DNA of 64,000 nt from Opitutus terrae PB90-1 (GTDB lineage Bacteria; Verrucomicrobiota; Verrucomicrobiia; Opitutales; Opitutaceae), in NCBI RefSeq assembly GCF_000019965.1, contig NC_010571.1, positions 2,489,001 to 2,553,000 on the forward strand, in the 5' to 3' direction. This document shows positions 1 to 11,200 of this stretch, piece after piece. The translations under genes were made by a program, and so were the position numbers. Numbering within the stretch: the first letter of the stretch is position 1; each line of letters begins with the position of its first letter. Below the pieces are notes generated by a model. That model was given only the letters and a program-made list of their open reading frames with translations. It did no database searches and had not been told where the DNA came from.

Positions 1-2227
1 GCTGTTCGACGTGCTCTTCGGCTACGAAGACGCGCCGCTGCCGGTGTTGGACCTCGGCGGCGGCGGGACGGCGCATCAGGTCGACGCGAATCTCGGGCTG
101 GGGAAGTACGACCTGAACCTGGCGCTGCAAGCCGAACGCGACGGCGGCATGACCGGTGCGCTGGTGTACAACGCGGACCTCCACGACGCCGGGTTCATCG
201 AGCAGATGATGCGGCACTACACGCGGATCGTCGCCGCGCTGGTCGCCGAGCCGGAGCGGCGGATCGACGAGATCGTGTTGCTCGATGCGCAGGAGGAACG
301 GCAGCAGCTCGAAGCCTGGAATGCCACGGACGCGCACGCGCCGCGCGAGCTGACGCTGCACGCGTTGTTCGCGGCGCAGGTGCGGCGGACGCCGGAACGG
401 ATCGCGATCAATTTTGGGGCGGAACAGCTGACGTATGCCGAGCTCGACGCGCGGGCGAATCGGGTCGCGCAGCGGCTGCGCCGGCTCGGCGTTGGACCGG
501 ATGCGCTGGTCGGGCTGTATTTCGAGCGCTCGATCGAGCTGATCGTCGCGATCCTCGGTGTGCTGAAATCCGGCGGTGGTTACCTGCCCTTTGATCCGAT
601 TTATCCGCCGGAGCGGATTGCCTTCATGCTGGCCGACGCGCAGCCGCGCGTGCTGCTGACGCAACCGGAGTGCCTCGAACGCGTGCAGCGCGTGATCGCG
701 ACGCTCGCGGCGGAAACCGGCGGTGGCGAGGTCGCGGCGGCGTTGACGGTCGTCGCGCTCGAGGATGGCGCGGCACTGCTGGCGGACGAGTCCGCAGCCG
801 CGCCGGAGGAGATCGCGCGACCCGAGCATCTGGCCTATTGCATCTACACCTCCGGCTCGACCGGCCGGCCGAAAGGCGCGCTGATCGAGCACCGACAGGT
901 GGTGCGGCTGCTCCTGAACGACCGGCTGCCGTTCGCGTTTGGCGCCGACGACGTGTGGACGCTCTTCCACTCGTGCTGCTTTGATTTTTCGGTGTGGGAG
1001 ATGTACGGCGCGCTGCTGTATGGCGGGCGGTTGGTGATCGTGCCGCGCGCGGTCGCCCAGGATCCGGCAGCCTTCGCGGAGCTGGTCGCACGCGAGCAGG
1101 TGACCGTGCTGAACCAGACCCCGACGTCGTTCTATCAATTCGCGCGCACGGTCCTGGCGCGGCGGGAGCAACTCGCGCTGCGGGTGGTGATCTTCGGCGG
1201 CGAGGCGCTCGCACCCCTGCACCTCCGCGAGTTCCGGGCTGCGTATCCGGCCGTCCGACTCGTCAACATGTACGGCATCACCGAAACCACGGTGCACGTG
1301 ACCGTCGAGGACGTGAGCGACGTGGACATCGCGGCGAATCGCAGCACCATCGGCCGGCCGATCCCGACGACGACGACGAATCTGCTCGACGGGCAGCTCC
1401 AACTCGTGCCGGTCGGCGTGCCCGGGGAAATCTGCGTGGGCGGCGAGGGCGTGGGTCGCGGTTACCTCAAGCGCGACGAGCTGACGCGCGCACGATTTGT
1501 GGTGAACCCCTACCGTTCGGCCGAACGGCTCTACCGCTCGGGGGACCTCGCGAAGCAATTGCCGGACGGGCGGATGATCTATCTCGGCCGGATCGATGAT
1601 CAGGTGCAGATCCGGGGCTTCCGCGTCGAGCTGGGCGAGATCAAGACGCGGCTGCTGCAACATCCCGCCGTGTCCGAGGTGGAGCTGATCGCGCGGCCGG
1701 GGGCGTCGGGCGCGCTGGAGCTTGTCAGCTACTACGTGCCCCGCACCGAGGTCGCGACGACCGAGCTGCGAAGGCATCTCGTCGCCACGCTACCGGACTA
1801 CATGGTGCCCTCGGCGTTTGTGCCTTTGCCGGCACTTCCGCTTACGTCCAACGGCAAGGTGGACCGTCGCGCGCTGCCCGAGCCCGCGGCGCTCGGGGAC
1901 GGTGCCGCGGCGGACTACGTGGCGCCCCGCACGCCGACGGAGGAGAACGTCGCCGCGATGTTTGCCGAGGTGTTGCGGCAGGAGCGCGTCGGCGCGAACG
2001 GCCATTTCTTCGAGCTCGGCGGTCATTCGCTGCTCGCGACCCAGCTGATGTCGCGGGTGCGCGAACGTTTCGGGCTCGAGCTGCCGCTGCGGCACGTGTT
2101 CGAGTCGCCGACGGTGGCGGCGCTGGCGGCGGTGATCGACGCGCAGGTCAAGGCCGCACCGAGCGCGTCCGCGCCGGCGAGCATTCCGCGCGCGGCGCGG
2201 CGAACCCTAACGAAGGGACCGGAGTGA
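1..2227 (+). CDS. Nonribosomal peptide synthetase, 3' part: (C end)-A(Thr)-T
   Basis: The gene is open at the left edge; the first whole codon is at base 2. It shows the last ~95 residues of a condensation domain, a complete adenylation domain (P-loop motif YTSGSTGRPKG near residue 282 of the visible part) and a thiolation domain whose phosphopantetheine serine is in FFELGGHSLLA (serine ~676). Pocket residues read by alignment to GrsA give DFWNIGMVHK, the established threonine code, so this module should load L-Thr. There is no epimerase or thioesterase, so the chain passes to the next protein. The stop overlaps the next gene start in GTGA (2224-2227). The protein starts outside the window, so earlier modules and the starter unit are unseen. 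Confidence 0.95.
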   Translation, partial: LFDVLFGYEDAPLPVLDLGGGGTAHQVDANLGLGKYDLNLALQAERDGGMTGALVYNADLHDAGFIEQMMRHYTRIVAALVAEPERRIDEIVLLDAQEERQQLEAWNATDAHAPRELTLHALFAAQVRRTPERIAINFGAEQLTYAELDARANRVAQRLRRLGVGPDALVGLYFERSIELIVAILGVLKSGGGYLPFDPIYPPERIAFMLADAQPRVLLTQPECLERVQRVIATLAAETGGGEVAAALTVVALEDGAALLADESAAAPEEIARPEHLAYCIYTSGSTGRPKGALIEHRQVVRLLLNDRLPFAFGADDVWTLFHSCCFDFSVWEMYGALLYGGRLVIVPRAVAQDPAAFAELVAREQVTVLNQTPTSFYQFARTVLARREQLALRVVIFGGEALAPLHLREFRAAYPAVRLVNMYGITETTVHVTVEDVSDVDIAANRSTIGRPIPTTTTNLLDGQLQLVPVGVPGEICVGGEGVGRGYLKRDELTRARFVVNPYRSAERLYRSGDLAKQLPDGRMIYLGRIDDQVQIRGFRVELGEIKTRLLQHPAVSEVELIARPGASGALELVSYYVPRTEVATTELRRHLVATLPDYMVPSAFVPLPALPLTSNGKVDRRALPEPAALGDGAAADYVAPRTPTEENVAAMFAEVLRQERVGANGHFFELGGHSLLATQLMSRVRERFGLELPLRHVFESPTVAALAAVIDAQVKAAPSASAPASIPRAARRTLTKGPE

Positions 2228-5200
2228 GCACCGTGGACACAGCGCTCGTGACTGCACCCGCGTCGTTTGCCCAGCGACGACTCTGGTTCCTCGACCGGTT
2301 TGAACCGGGCACCGCGGTCTACAACATTCCGCTCGCCGTTTGGCTGAGCGGGAAGCTCGACCGGGCGGCGGTGCAGCGGGCGCTGGAGGCGATCGCCGCG
2401 CGGCATGAAACGCTGCGGACCACTTTTCTGGCGGAGGAGGGCGAGGTGATGCAGGCGATTCACGCTTTGATTCCGTTGCCGTGGCGGATCGAACCCGTGG
2501 CGGACGAGCCGGCGCTCGCGGCGGCGATGGCGGTGGAAGCGCGGCGCTCCTTTGACCTCGTGGCGGGACCGTTGTGGCGCGCGGTGCTGTTTGCGTGCGC
2601 GGAGGAGGATCACGTGCTGCTGCTGACGCTGCATCACATCGTCTCGGACGGCTGGTCGCTGGGCGTGCTGGTGCGGGAGTTCTCGCAACTGTACTCGGCG
2701 TTCGCCGCCGGTTCCGACGCGGCGTTGCCCGAGCTGGAGATCCAGTATGCCGACTTTGCGGCCTGGCAGCGCGAGCAGGGAGCGGGCGAGCCGGCGCAGC
2801 GACAAATCGCCTTTTGGCGCCGCGTGCTCGCGGGTGCGCCGACCGCGCCGCTGCTGCTGACCGATCGGCCGCGGCCGGCGGTGATGACGACGGCGGGACG
2901 CACGCACCGCTTCGAGCTCGCGCCGGCGCTGACGCGGGAGCTGCACGAACTGGCGCGGCACGCGGGCGCGTCGTTGTTCGCGGTGCTGTTGAGCGGATTC
3001 GCCGTGTTGCTGCGGCGGTGGAGCGGAAGCGAGGACCTGGTGATTGGCACGCCGGTGGCGAATCGCACTCGCCGCGAGATCGAGCCGCTGATCGGATTTT
3101 TTGTGAACACGCTCCCGCTGCGGATCGACGCCGCCGGGGAGCCGACCGGCTGGGCGCTGGTGGAGCGGGTGAGCGCGCTGACGCTCGAGGCGCTGGCGCA
3201 TCAGGACGTGCCGTTCGAGCAACTCGTGCAGGAGCTGCAGCCGGACCGGGCGCTGGGACACACGCCGCTGTTCCAGGTGCTGTTCGTGCTCCAGAACGCG
3301 CCGGTGGGCGCGCTGCGGCTGCCGGGGCTCGCCGCGGCGCCGGTGGAAGTGGACACCGGCACAGCCAAGTTTGACCTCACGCTCGCGCTCGAGGAGAGCG
3401 GCGGGCGCTTGATCGGCCGGCTGGAGTATAACTGCGACCTGTTCGAGGACGCGACGGCGGCGCGGATCGCGGCGCAGTATGAATTCTTGTTGAGCGAACT
3501 CGTCCGTGCGCCCGGCGCGTCCATCGACGCGCTGCGGCTGCAGGATGCGAAGGCGGACGCGGGGCTGCTGCAGCGCTGGAATGCCACGGCGCGGCCGTAC
3601 CCGGAGCGCAGCCTCGCGGGCCTTTTTGCGGAGCAGGCGGCCCGCACGCCGGACGCGACGGCGGTCCGGTTCGGCGGAGCCCGGCTGAGCTATGCGGAAC
3701 TCGATGCGCGGGCGAACCGGCTCGCGCACGTCTTGCGGGCGCGGGGCGTCGGACCCGACCAGCCGGTCGCGCTTTGTCTCGAGCGCTCGCTGGAACTCGT
3801 CGTGGCGCTGGTGGCGATCGTGAAGGCGGGCGGCGCGTACGTCGGGCTCGATCCGGAGTATCCGGCGGCGCGGCTCGCGCTGATGCTGGCGGATGCCGGC
3901 GTGCGCGTGCTCGTCACGCAGGAGGCGCTGGCGGACCAGCTCACGAGCGCGATCGCCGCGAGTGGCGCGACGACCATTTCCCCGGTGATCCTGGAACGCG
4001 CGGCCGCGGAACTGGCCGCCGCGCCCGGGACGGATCCGGGCGTGCGGGTGACGCCGGATCATCTCGCGTACATTAGCTACACCTCGGGTTCGACGGGCCG
4101 GCCGAAGGGCGTGGCGATTCCGCAGCGCGGCGTGGTCCGGCTGGTGAAGAACACGGATTTCGCGGAGTTCGGGCCGAAGGAGGTGTTCCTGCAGCTGGCG
4201 CCGGTGGCGTTCGACGCGTCGACGCTGGAGCTGTGGGCGCCGCTGCTCAACGGCGGCACGCTGGTGGTGATGGCGCCGGGCACGCCGACGCTCGAGGCGC
4301 TCGGGGCGACGATTCGCACGGAGCGGATCACGACGCTCTGGCTGACGGCGGGGCTGTTCCACCTGATGGTCGATGAGCGGCTCGACGATCTGCGTGGGGT
4401 GCGGCAGTTGCTGGCGGGCGGCGACGTGCTGTCGGTGGCACACGTCCGGAAGTTTCTGCGCGAGGTGCCGGCGTGCCGGCTGATCAATGGCTACGGGCCG
4501 ACGGAGAACACGACGTTCACGTGCTGCGCCACGTTGCGCGAATCCGACCTCGCCGGCGGTTCGGTGCCGATCGGTCGGCCGATCGCCAACACGCGCGTAT
4601 ATGTGCTGGACGCGGCGCTGCGGCCGGTGCCGATCGGCATGCCCGGCGAGCTGTTTGCGGGCGGCGACGGACTCGCGCGCGGCTACGTCGGGCGGAACGA
4701 GCTCATGGCGGAGAAGTTCGTCGCCGATCCGTTCTCGTCGGATCCGCGCGCGCGGCTCTACCGCACGGGCGATCGGGTGCGCTGGCGGAACGATGGCACG
4801 CTCGAGTTTCTCGGCCGGCAGGATCAGCAGGTGAAGATTCGCGGCTACCGCGTCGAGCCGGCGGAAGCCGAGGCGGCGCTCACGGCCGAGCCAGGCGTGC
4901 GTGCCGCAGTGGTGGTCGTGCGCGAGCACGCCGGCCACAAGCGGCTGATCGGCTACGCGGTCGCGGACGGTACCAGTGGCGACACGCTGCGAACGCGGCT
5001 CCAGGCGCGGCTGCCGGAGTATCTGGTGCCGGCGGTCGTCGTGACGCTGGAGGCGCTGCCGCTGACGCCCAATGGCAAGGTCGACCGCGCGGCGTTGCCC
5101 GAGCCGGACACGAGCGCGGTGCAAACGACGGACGCGCCGCGGACACCGGCGGAGGAAGTGATGACGCTGCTGTGGGCGCGCGTGCTCGGCGTCGAGCGCG

Positions 5201-8200
5201 TGGGCGTAGAGGACAATTTTTTCGCGATCGGCGGGCATTCGCTGCTCGCGACGCAGCTGGTCACGCGGATTCGCGAAGCGTTTGGCGTGGAGCTGCCATT
5301 GCGTGCGGTCTTCGAAGCGCCGACGGTGCGCGCGCTGGCGCAGCGGATGACGGCGGGCGGCCAGGCCGGCGGTGCGGTGCCGCCGGCGCTGCGGTGCGTC
5401 GAGCGGGGTCGCGACTTGCCGCTGTCGTTCGCGCAGGAGCGGCTCTGGTTCCTCAACCAGCTCGAGCCGGGCAATCCGTTCTACAACATGCCGGCGGCGC
5501 TGCGGCTGCAGGGCCGGTTCGACGTGCCCGCGGCGGCGGGTGTGCTGCAGGAGCTCACGCGACGGCACGAGTCGCTGCGCACGACGTTTGCCGCGGTGGA
5601 AGGCCAGCCGGTGCAGGTGATCGCGGCGAGTGCGCAGGTGCCGCTGCCGGTGATCGACCTCGCGGCACTCCCCGCGGCGGAGCGCGCGGACGCGGCGCGG
5701 CGTTGGACCGCGGAGGAGGCGCGGCGGCCGTTCGACCTGGCGCGCGGGCCATTGCTGCGGGCCGCGCTGCTGCGGCTCGCGGACGACGAACACATCCTGC
5801 TGCTGACGATGCATCACATCGTCTCGGACGGCTGGTCGATGGGCGTGTTGACCCGCGAGTTGGGCGAACTGTATGCGGCGGCCACCGAGGGGCGCGCGTC
5901 ACCGCTGCCGGAGCTGTCGATCCAGTACGTGGATTTTGCCGTGTGGCAGCGCGGCTGGTTGCGCGGCGCAGTGCTGGCGACGCAGCTCGACTATTGGAAA
6001 CAGCAACTCGCGGGTGCGCCGCCGGTGTTGAAGTTGCCGACCGACCGCCCGCGGCCGGCGGTGCAGAGCTTCCGCGGCGGCAGCCACGCTTTCCGGCTCG
6101 ATGGCGAGATCACCGCCCAGCTCCAGGCGCTGAGCCGGCGCGCCGGCACCACGCTGTTCATGACGCTGGAGGCGGCGTTCGCGGTCCTGTTGTCCCGATA
6201 CAGCGACCAGCCAGACATCGTGGTCGGCACGCCGATCGCGAACCGGCATCGGGCAGAGATCGAGCCGCTGATCGGGTTCTTCGTGAACACGCTCGTGCTG
6301 CGGAACGATCTCACCGGCGAGCCGAGTTTTCTGGAGCTGCTCGGCCGGGTCCGGCGCGCGGCGCTGGACGCGTATGCGCACCAGGATCTGCCGTTCGAGC
6401 GACTCGTCGACGAACTGCAGCCCGAGCGTGACCTGAGTCGGAATCCGATTTTCCAGGTCATGTTCGCGCTGCACAACACGCCGCACCGTGAGCGCGTGCT
6501 GCCGGGCCTGACGATCACCGATCTCGCGGCAGAGCGGATCTCCGCGCAGTTCGACCTCGTGCTCGATGTCTGGGAAACATCGGACGGACTGAAGGCGGTG
6601 CTCGAGTATGCGACCGACCTGTTCGATCCCGGCACGATCGAGCGGATGGCGGGCCACTGGCGGACGCTGCTGGCGGCGGCGGTGGCCGCGCCCGAGACGA
6701 GTGTTGCGCAGCTGCCGCTGCTCACGGCCGCGGAGCGAAGCCAGCTGCTCGACGCGTTCAACGCGGCGCAAATCGATTATCCCGACGATCGCACGATCCA
6801 GCAGCTGTTCGCCGCGCAGGTCGCGGCGACGCCAGAGCGCGTGGCGGTGGTGCACCGCGAGCGACGATTGACGTACGCCGAGCTCGACGCGCTTGCGAAC
6901 CGGATTGCGGTTCGGCTGCGCTGCGCCGGCGTGCAGCGCGGCGATTTTGTCGCGATACTTGACGAGCGCGGCGTCGAATTTCTCGCCGCGATGCTGGCGA
7001 TCCTTAAAGCCGGGGCGGCGTTCATCCCGATCGATCCCGGCTATCCGGAGGAACGCGTGCGGCACATGGTTCACGACAGCGCGGTGCCGGTGCTTATCAC
7101 GCGCCGCAGCGTGTGGCAGCGGCACGGCGCGGAGCGGCTGCGACCGGCCAGCCTGCGCGAGGTGTTGCTGCTGGACGAAGTCGACAACGCGTGCGCCGAA
7201 TCTTCGGGCGCAACCGCGGCGCCGGTGGCCGGTGCGCCGGGCGATGCCGCGTACATGTTGTACACGTCGGGCTCCACCGGCGCGCCGAAGGGTGCGATCG
7301 TGCGGCACAACGGCGCGATCAATCACATTTTTGGGCAGTTCCGCGAACTGGAGTTCACGCCGGGCACGGCCTTCCTGCAAAGCGCGCCGTCATCGTCGGA
7401 TATTTCGGTTTGGCAATTCCTCGCGCCGCTGCTGATCGGCGGCCGGACGGTGATCGCGGATTTCGAAACCGTGTGTGACGCGGCGCAGCTTTTCCGGCTG
7501 GTGCGCGACGAGGGGATCACGCTGATCGAACTCGTGCCGGTGGTGCTAAAGGAGTTTCTCGACCACGCCGCCACGCTGCCGGCGCCGCGACGTGCGCTGC
7601 CGGCGCTGGCGTATGCGATGGTGACCGGCGAGGCGGTGTCGGTCGCGCTGGTGAACCAATGGTTCCAGCTGTATCCGGCGATCCGATTGGCCAACGCCTA
7701 CGGTCCGACCGAAGCGGCGGACGACATTTGCCAGGCGATGTTGAGTGGCCCGCTGCCGGTGGACGCGCCGACGGTGCCGATCGGACGGCCGTTGCCGAAC
7801 CTGACGCTCTACGTGCTCGACCGGCATCGCCAGCTCGTGCCCGTCGGCGTGCCGGGCGAGATCGCCGTGTCGGGGGTGGGCGTCGGCGCCGGGTACTGGC
7901 GGAACGAGGAGAAGACCCGCGCGGCGTTCGTGACGAATCCTTACGACGACGCCGGCCGGCGCGGCGCGGTGATCTACCGAACGGGCGATCTCGGCCGCTG
8001 GCGGCCGGATGGCACGCTGGAAATGCTGGGCCGCTTCGACCAGCAGGTGAAGCTGCGCGGCTTCCGGATCGAGTTGGGCGAGATTGAGAGCATGCTCGCG
8101 CGGCATCCCGCCGTGGGCGAGGCGGTGGTGCTGATCCGCGAAGACCAGCCAGGTGAGAAGCGGCTCGCCGCCTACGCCACGCTGAACGCGTCCGCGGAGG

Positions 8201-11200
8201 AGCTGCAGGCGAAAGCGTCCGGTCTGGCCGCCGAGCAGGTGCAGCTCTGGCAGGATCTGCACGAGGACAGCTACGCGGAAACGCGGGCGCTGGCGGACGA
8301 ACCGACCGCGAACGTGATCGGCTGGGACAGCAACTATACGGGGCAGCCGCTCTCCGACGCCGAGATGCGCGAGTACATCACGCATACGGTGGAGCGCGTC
8401 CGCGCGCTGCGGCCGCGGCGCGTGCTCGAGATCGGCTGCGGTACCGGCTTGCTGCTGGCCCCGCTGGCGCCGCACGTGGAGCACTATCTGGCGGCCGATC
8501 TTTCCCGCGTGGCGATTACGCGGCTGCAGCAACAGCTGGCGGGCCGGCCGGAATTCGCCCACGTTGAGCTGCGCGCGCAGCGGGCGGACGACTTTTCGGC
8601 GATTGCTCCGGCGAGCGTCGACGTGGTGATGCTCTGCTCGGTCGTGCAGTATTTCCCCGGGGTCGACTATCTGCTCAAGGTGATCGAAGGCGCGCTGCGG
8701 GTGCTGCGCCCGGGCGGCGCGATCTTCTTCGGCGACGTGCGCGTCCGCGCGCTCCTGCCGGCGTTCCACGCGTCGGTGCAGTTGTTCAAGGCGCCGGACA
8801 CGCTGACGGCCGCGGGGCTGCGGCGGCGCGTGCGGGCGGCTCTGCAGCGCGAACAGGAAATGGCGCTCGCGCCGGAGTTCTTCGTCGCGCTGCGTCACCG
8901 GTACCCGCAGATCAGCCGCCTCGAGGTGCGGCCGAAGCGCGGGCGAATTCAGAACGAAATGACGCGGTTCCGCTGCGATGTGACCGTGCATGTGGGCGGC
9001 AGCGGCGAGCCGACGCCGCAGTTCGCCTGGGAAAACTGGCCACGGCAGCCGATCTCGTGCGAGGACTTGCGCCGCCGGCTCGCGACCGGGGAAGAAGCGG
9101 TCGCGTTGCGCAACGTGGCGAATCCGCGCGTGCAGCGCGAACGCTACACGCTCTCCTGGCTGGATACCGCCCGCGCCGACGAACGCGTGGCGGATTTTCG
9201 CGCGGCGCTGGCGGCGGCCCCCGCGGCGGGCATTGATCCGGACGAGCTGAGCGCGTTGGGCGAAGAGCTGGGCTACGCGGTGGACACGGCGCTGGCCATG
9301 GACGGTGACGATGGTCGTTACGACGTGGTGTTCCGGAAACTTGACCCCGACGGCCGGCCGCTGCCGGCGCTTGATCTGACGCCCGTCGATCGCGCCGTGA
9401 AGCCCTGGGCGAGCTACGCCAACAATCCGCTGCACGAGAAGCTCGCGCGCGGGCTCGTGCCGCAGCTCCGGACGTTTCTGCGCGAACGGCTGCCAAGCTA
9501 CATGGTGCCGGCGGATTTTGTCGTGCTCGACGCGTTGCCGCAGCTGCCGAACGGCAAGGTTGACCGCCGCGCGTTGCCCGCGCCCGAGACGGCGGAGCTG
9601 GCGGAAGCGGATCACGTGGCGCCGCGCAATGCCACCGAGGCGCAGCTGGCGGCGATCTGGGGCGCGGTGCTCGGGCTCGGCCGCGTGAGCGTGACGGCCA
9701 ACTTTTTCGAACTCGGCGGGCACAGCCTGAAGGCCACGCAGGTCGTGAGCCGGATCTGCCGCGAGTTCGGCTGCGAGGTGGCGCTGCGCGAGCTGTTTAA
9801 CCAGCCGACGATCGCGGAGTTCGCCGCGACTCTCGAGACGGCGCGCCGCGCCCGGCACGAGCCGATTCCGCGCGTCGCCGACGCGGCGGACTATCCGCTC
9901 TCGCACGCGCAGCTGCGGCTGTGGGTGCTGGCCCAGCTGGAAGGGGCGCTCACAGCCTACAACATGCCGGCCGCGGTGCTGCTCGAAGGCGCGGTGGATC
10001 GCGCGGCGCTCGAGCAGGCCTTCGCGCAGCTGGTGCAGCGGCACGAGTCGCTGCGCACGACCTTCGTGCTCATCGACGGCGCGCCGCGGCAACGCGTGCA
10101 CCCGGCGCCGCTCGGCGAGCTGGAGTTCGCCGATGTCTCGGGCGGGCGCGAGCCGGAGGCGCAGGCGCGCGAACTGGCGCTGGCGCACGCGCGGCGGCCG
10201 TTCGATCTCGAGCGCGGGCCGCTGGTGCGGATCGCGTTGGTGCGGATTGCGCCCGACCGCCACGCGCTGCTGTTCAACATGCACCACATCGTGTCGGACG
10301 ACTGGAGCACGGGCGTGCTGGTGAACGAATTCATCCGGCGGCACGACGCGCTCGTGGCCGGCGAGGAGCCGGCGCTCGCGCCGCTGCGCGTGCATTACCG
10401 CGACTACGCGGGGTGGCAGAACGCGCGGCTGGCGGCGGACGGGATGGCGGAGCATCGCGCGTATTGGCGAGAGAAATTCGCTGGCACGCTGCCGGTGCTG
10501 CAGCTGCCGACCGACCGGCCGCGGCCGGCGGTGAAGAGCTACGTTGGCCGGACGCGGTCGTTCGCGCTTTCGCCGGAGCTGACGCGGGCGCTGCACGACC
10601 TCGCGCAGCGCGAACAGGCCACGTTGTTCATGGCGCTCACCGCGGCGGTCGACGTGTTGTTGCACCGCTATTCGGGACAGCGGGATCTGATCGTCGGCAG
10701 TCCGATCGCCGGCCGGACGCATCCCGACCTCGAGGACCAGATCGGGTTTTACATCAACACGCTCCCGTTGCGCGCGACGATCGATCCGGCGGCGGCGTTC
10801 ACCACGCTGCTGGCGCAGGTGCGGCAGACCGCGACGGAGGCGTATGAGCACCAGGCGTATCCCTTCGACCGGCTGGTCGACGATCTCGCGCTGGAACGCG
10901 ATGTCACGCGCACGCCGTTGTTCGACGTGGTCGTGGTGATGCAGAACGTGGATCCGTATGCGCTGGCGTTGAACGGCGTGAGCGTGCGGCCGTTCGTGGA
11001 CGATTTCGGCGGGAGCAAGTTTGACCTGCAGTTCAACTTCGAGGAACGCGAGGCGACGCTGCGAGGCTCCGTCGTGTTCAACACCGACCTGTTCGAGGAA
11101 GAGCGGATCGCGCGGATGATCGCGCATCTGACCACGCTGCTCGAGAGCATCGCGGCAGATCCTGGCTGCGCGGTGGGGCGGCTGGAGCTGCTGGGCGGGG

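Noticed and set aside
2023-5817. Very long open frame on the minus strand (1264 codons) opposite the synthetase
   Set aside because: It has no domain similarity and is full of Arg/His/Pro, the usual antisense shadow of GC-rich synthetase genes.
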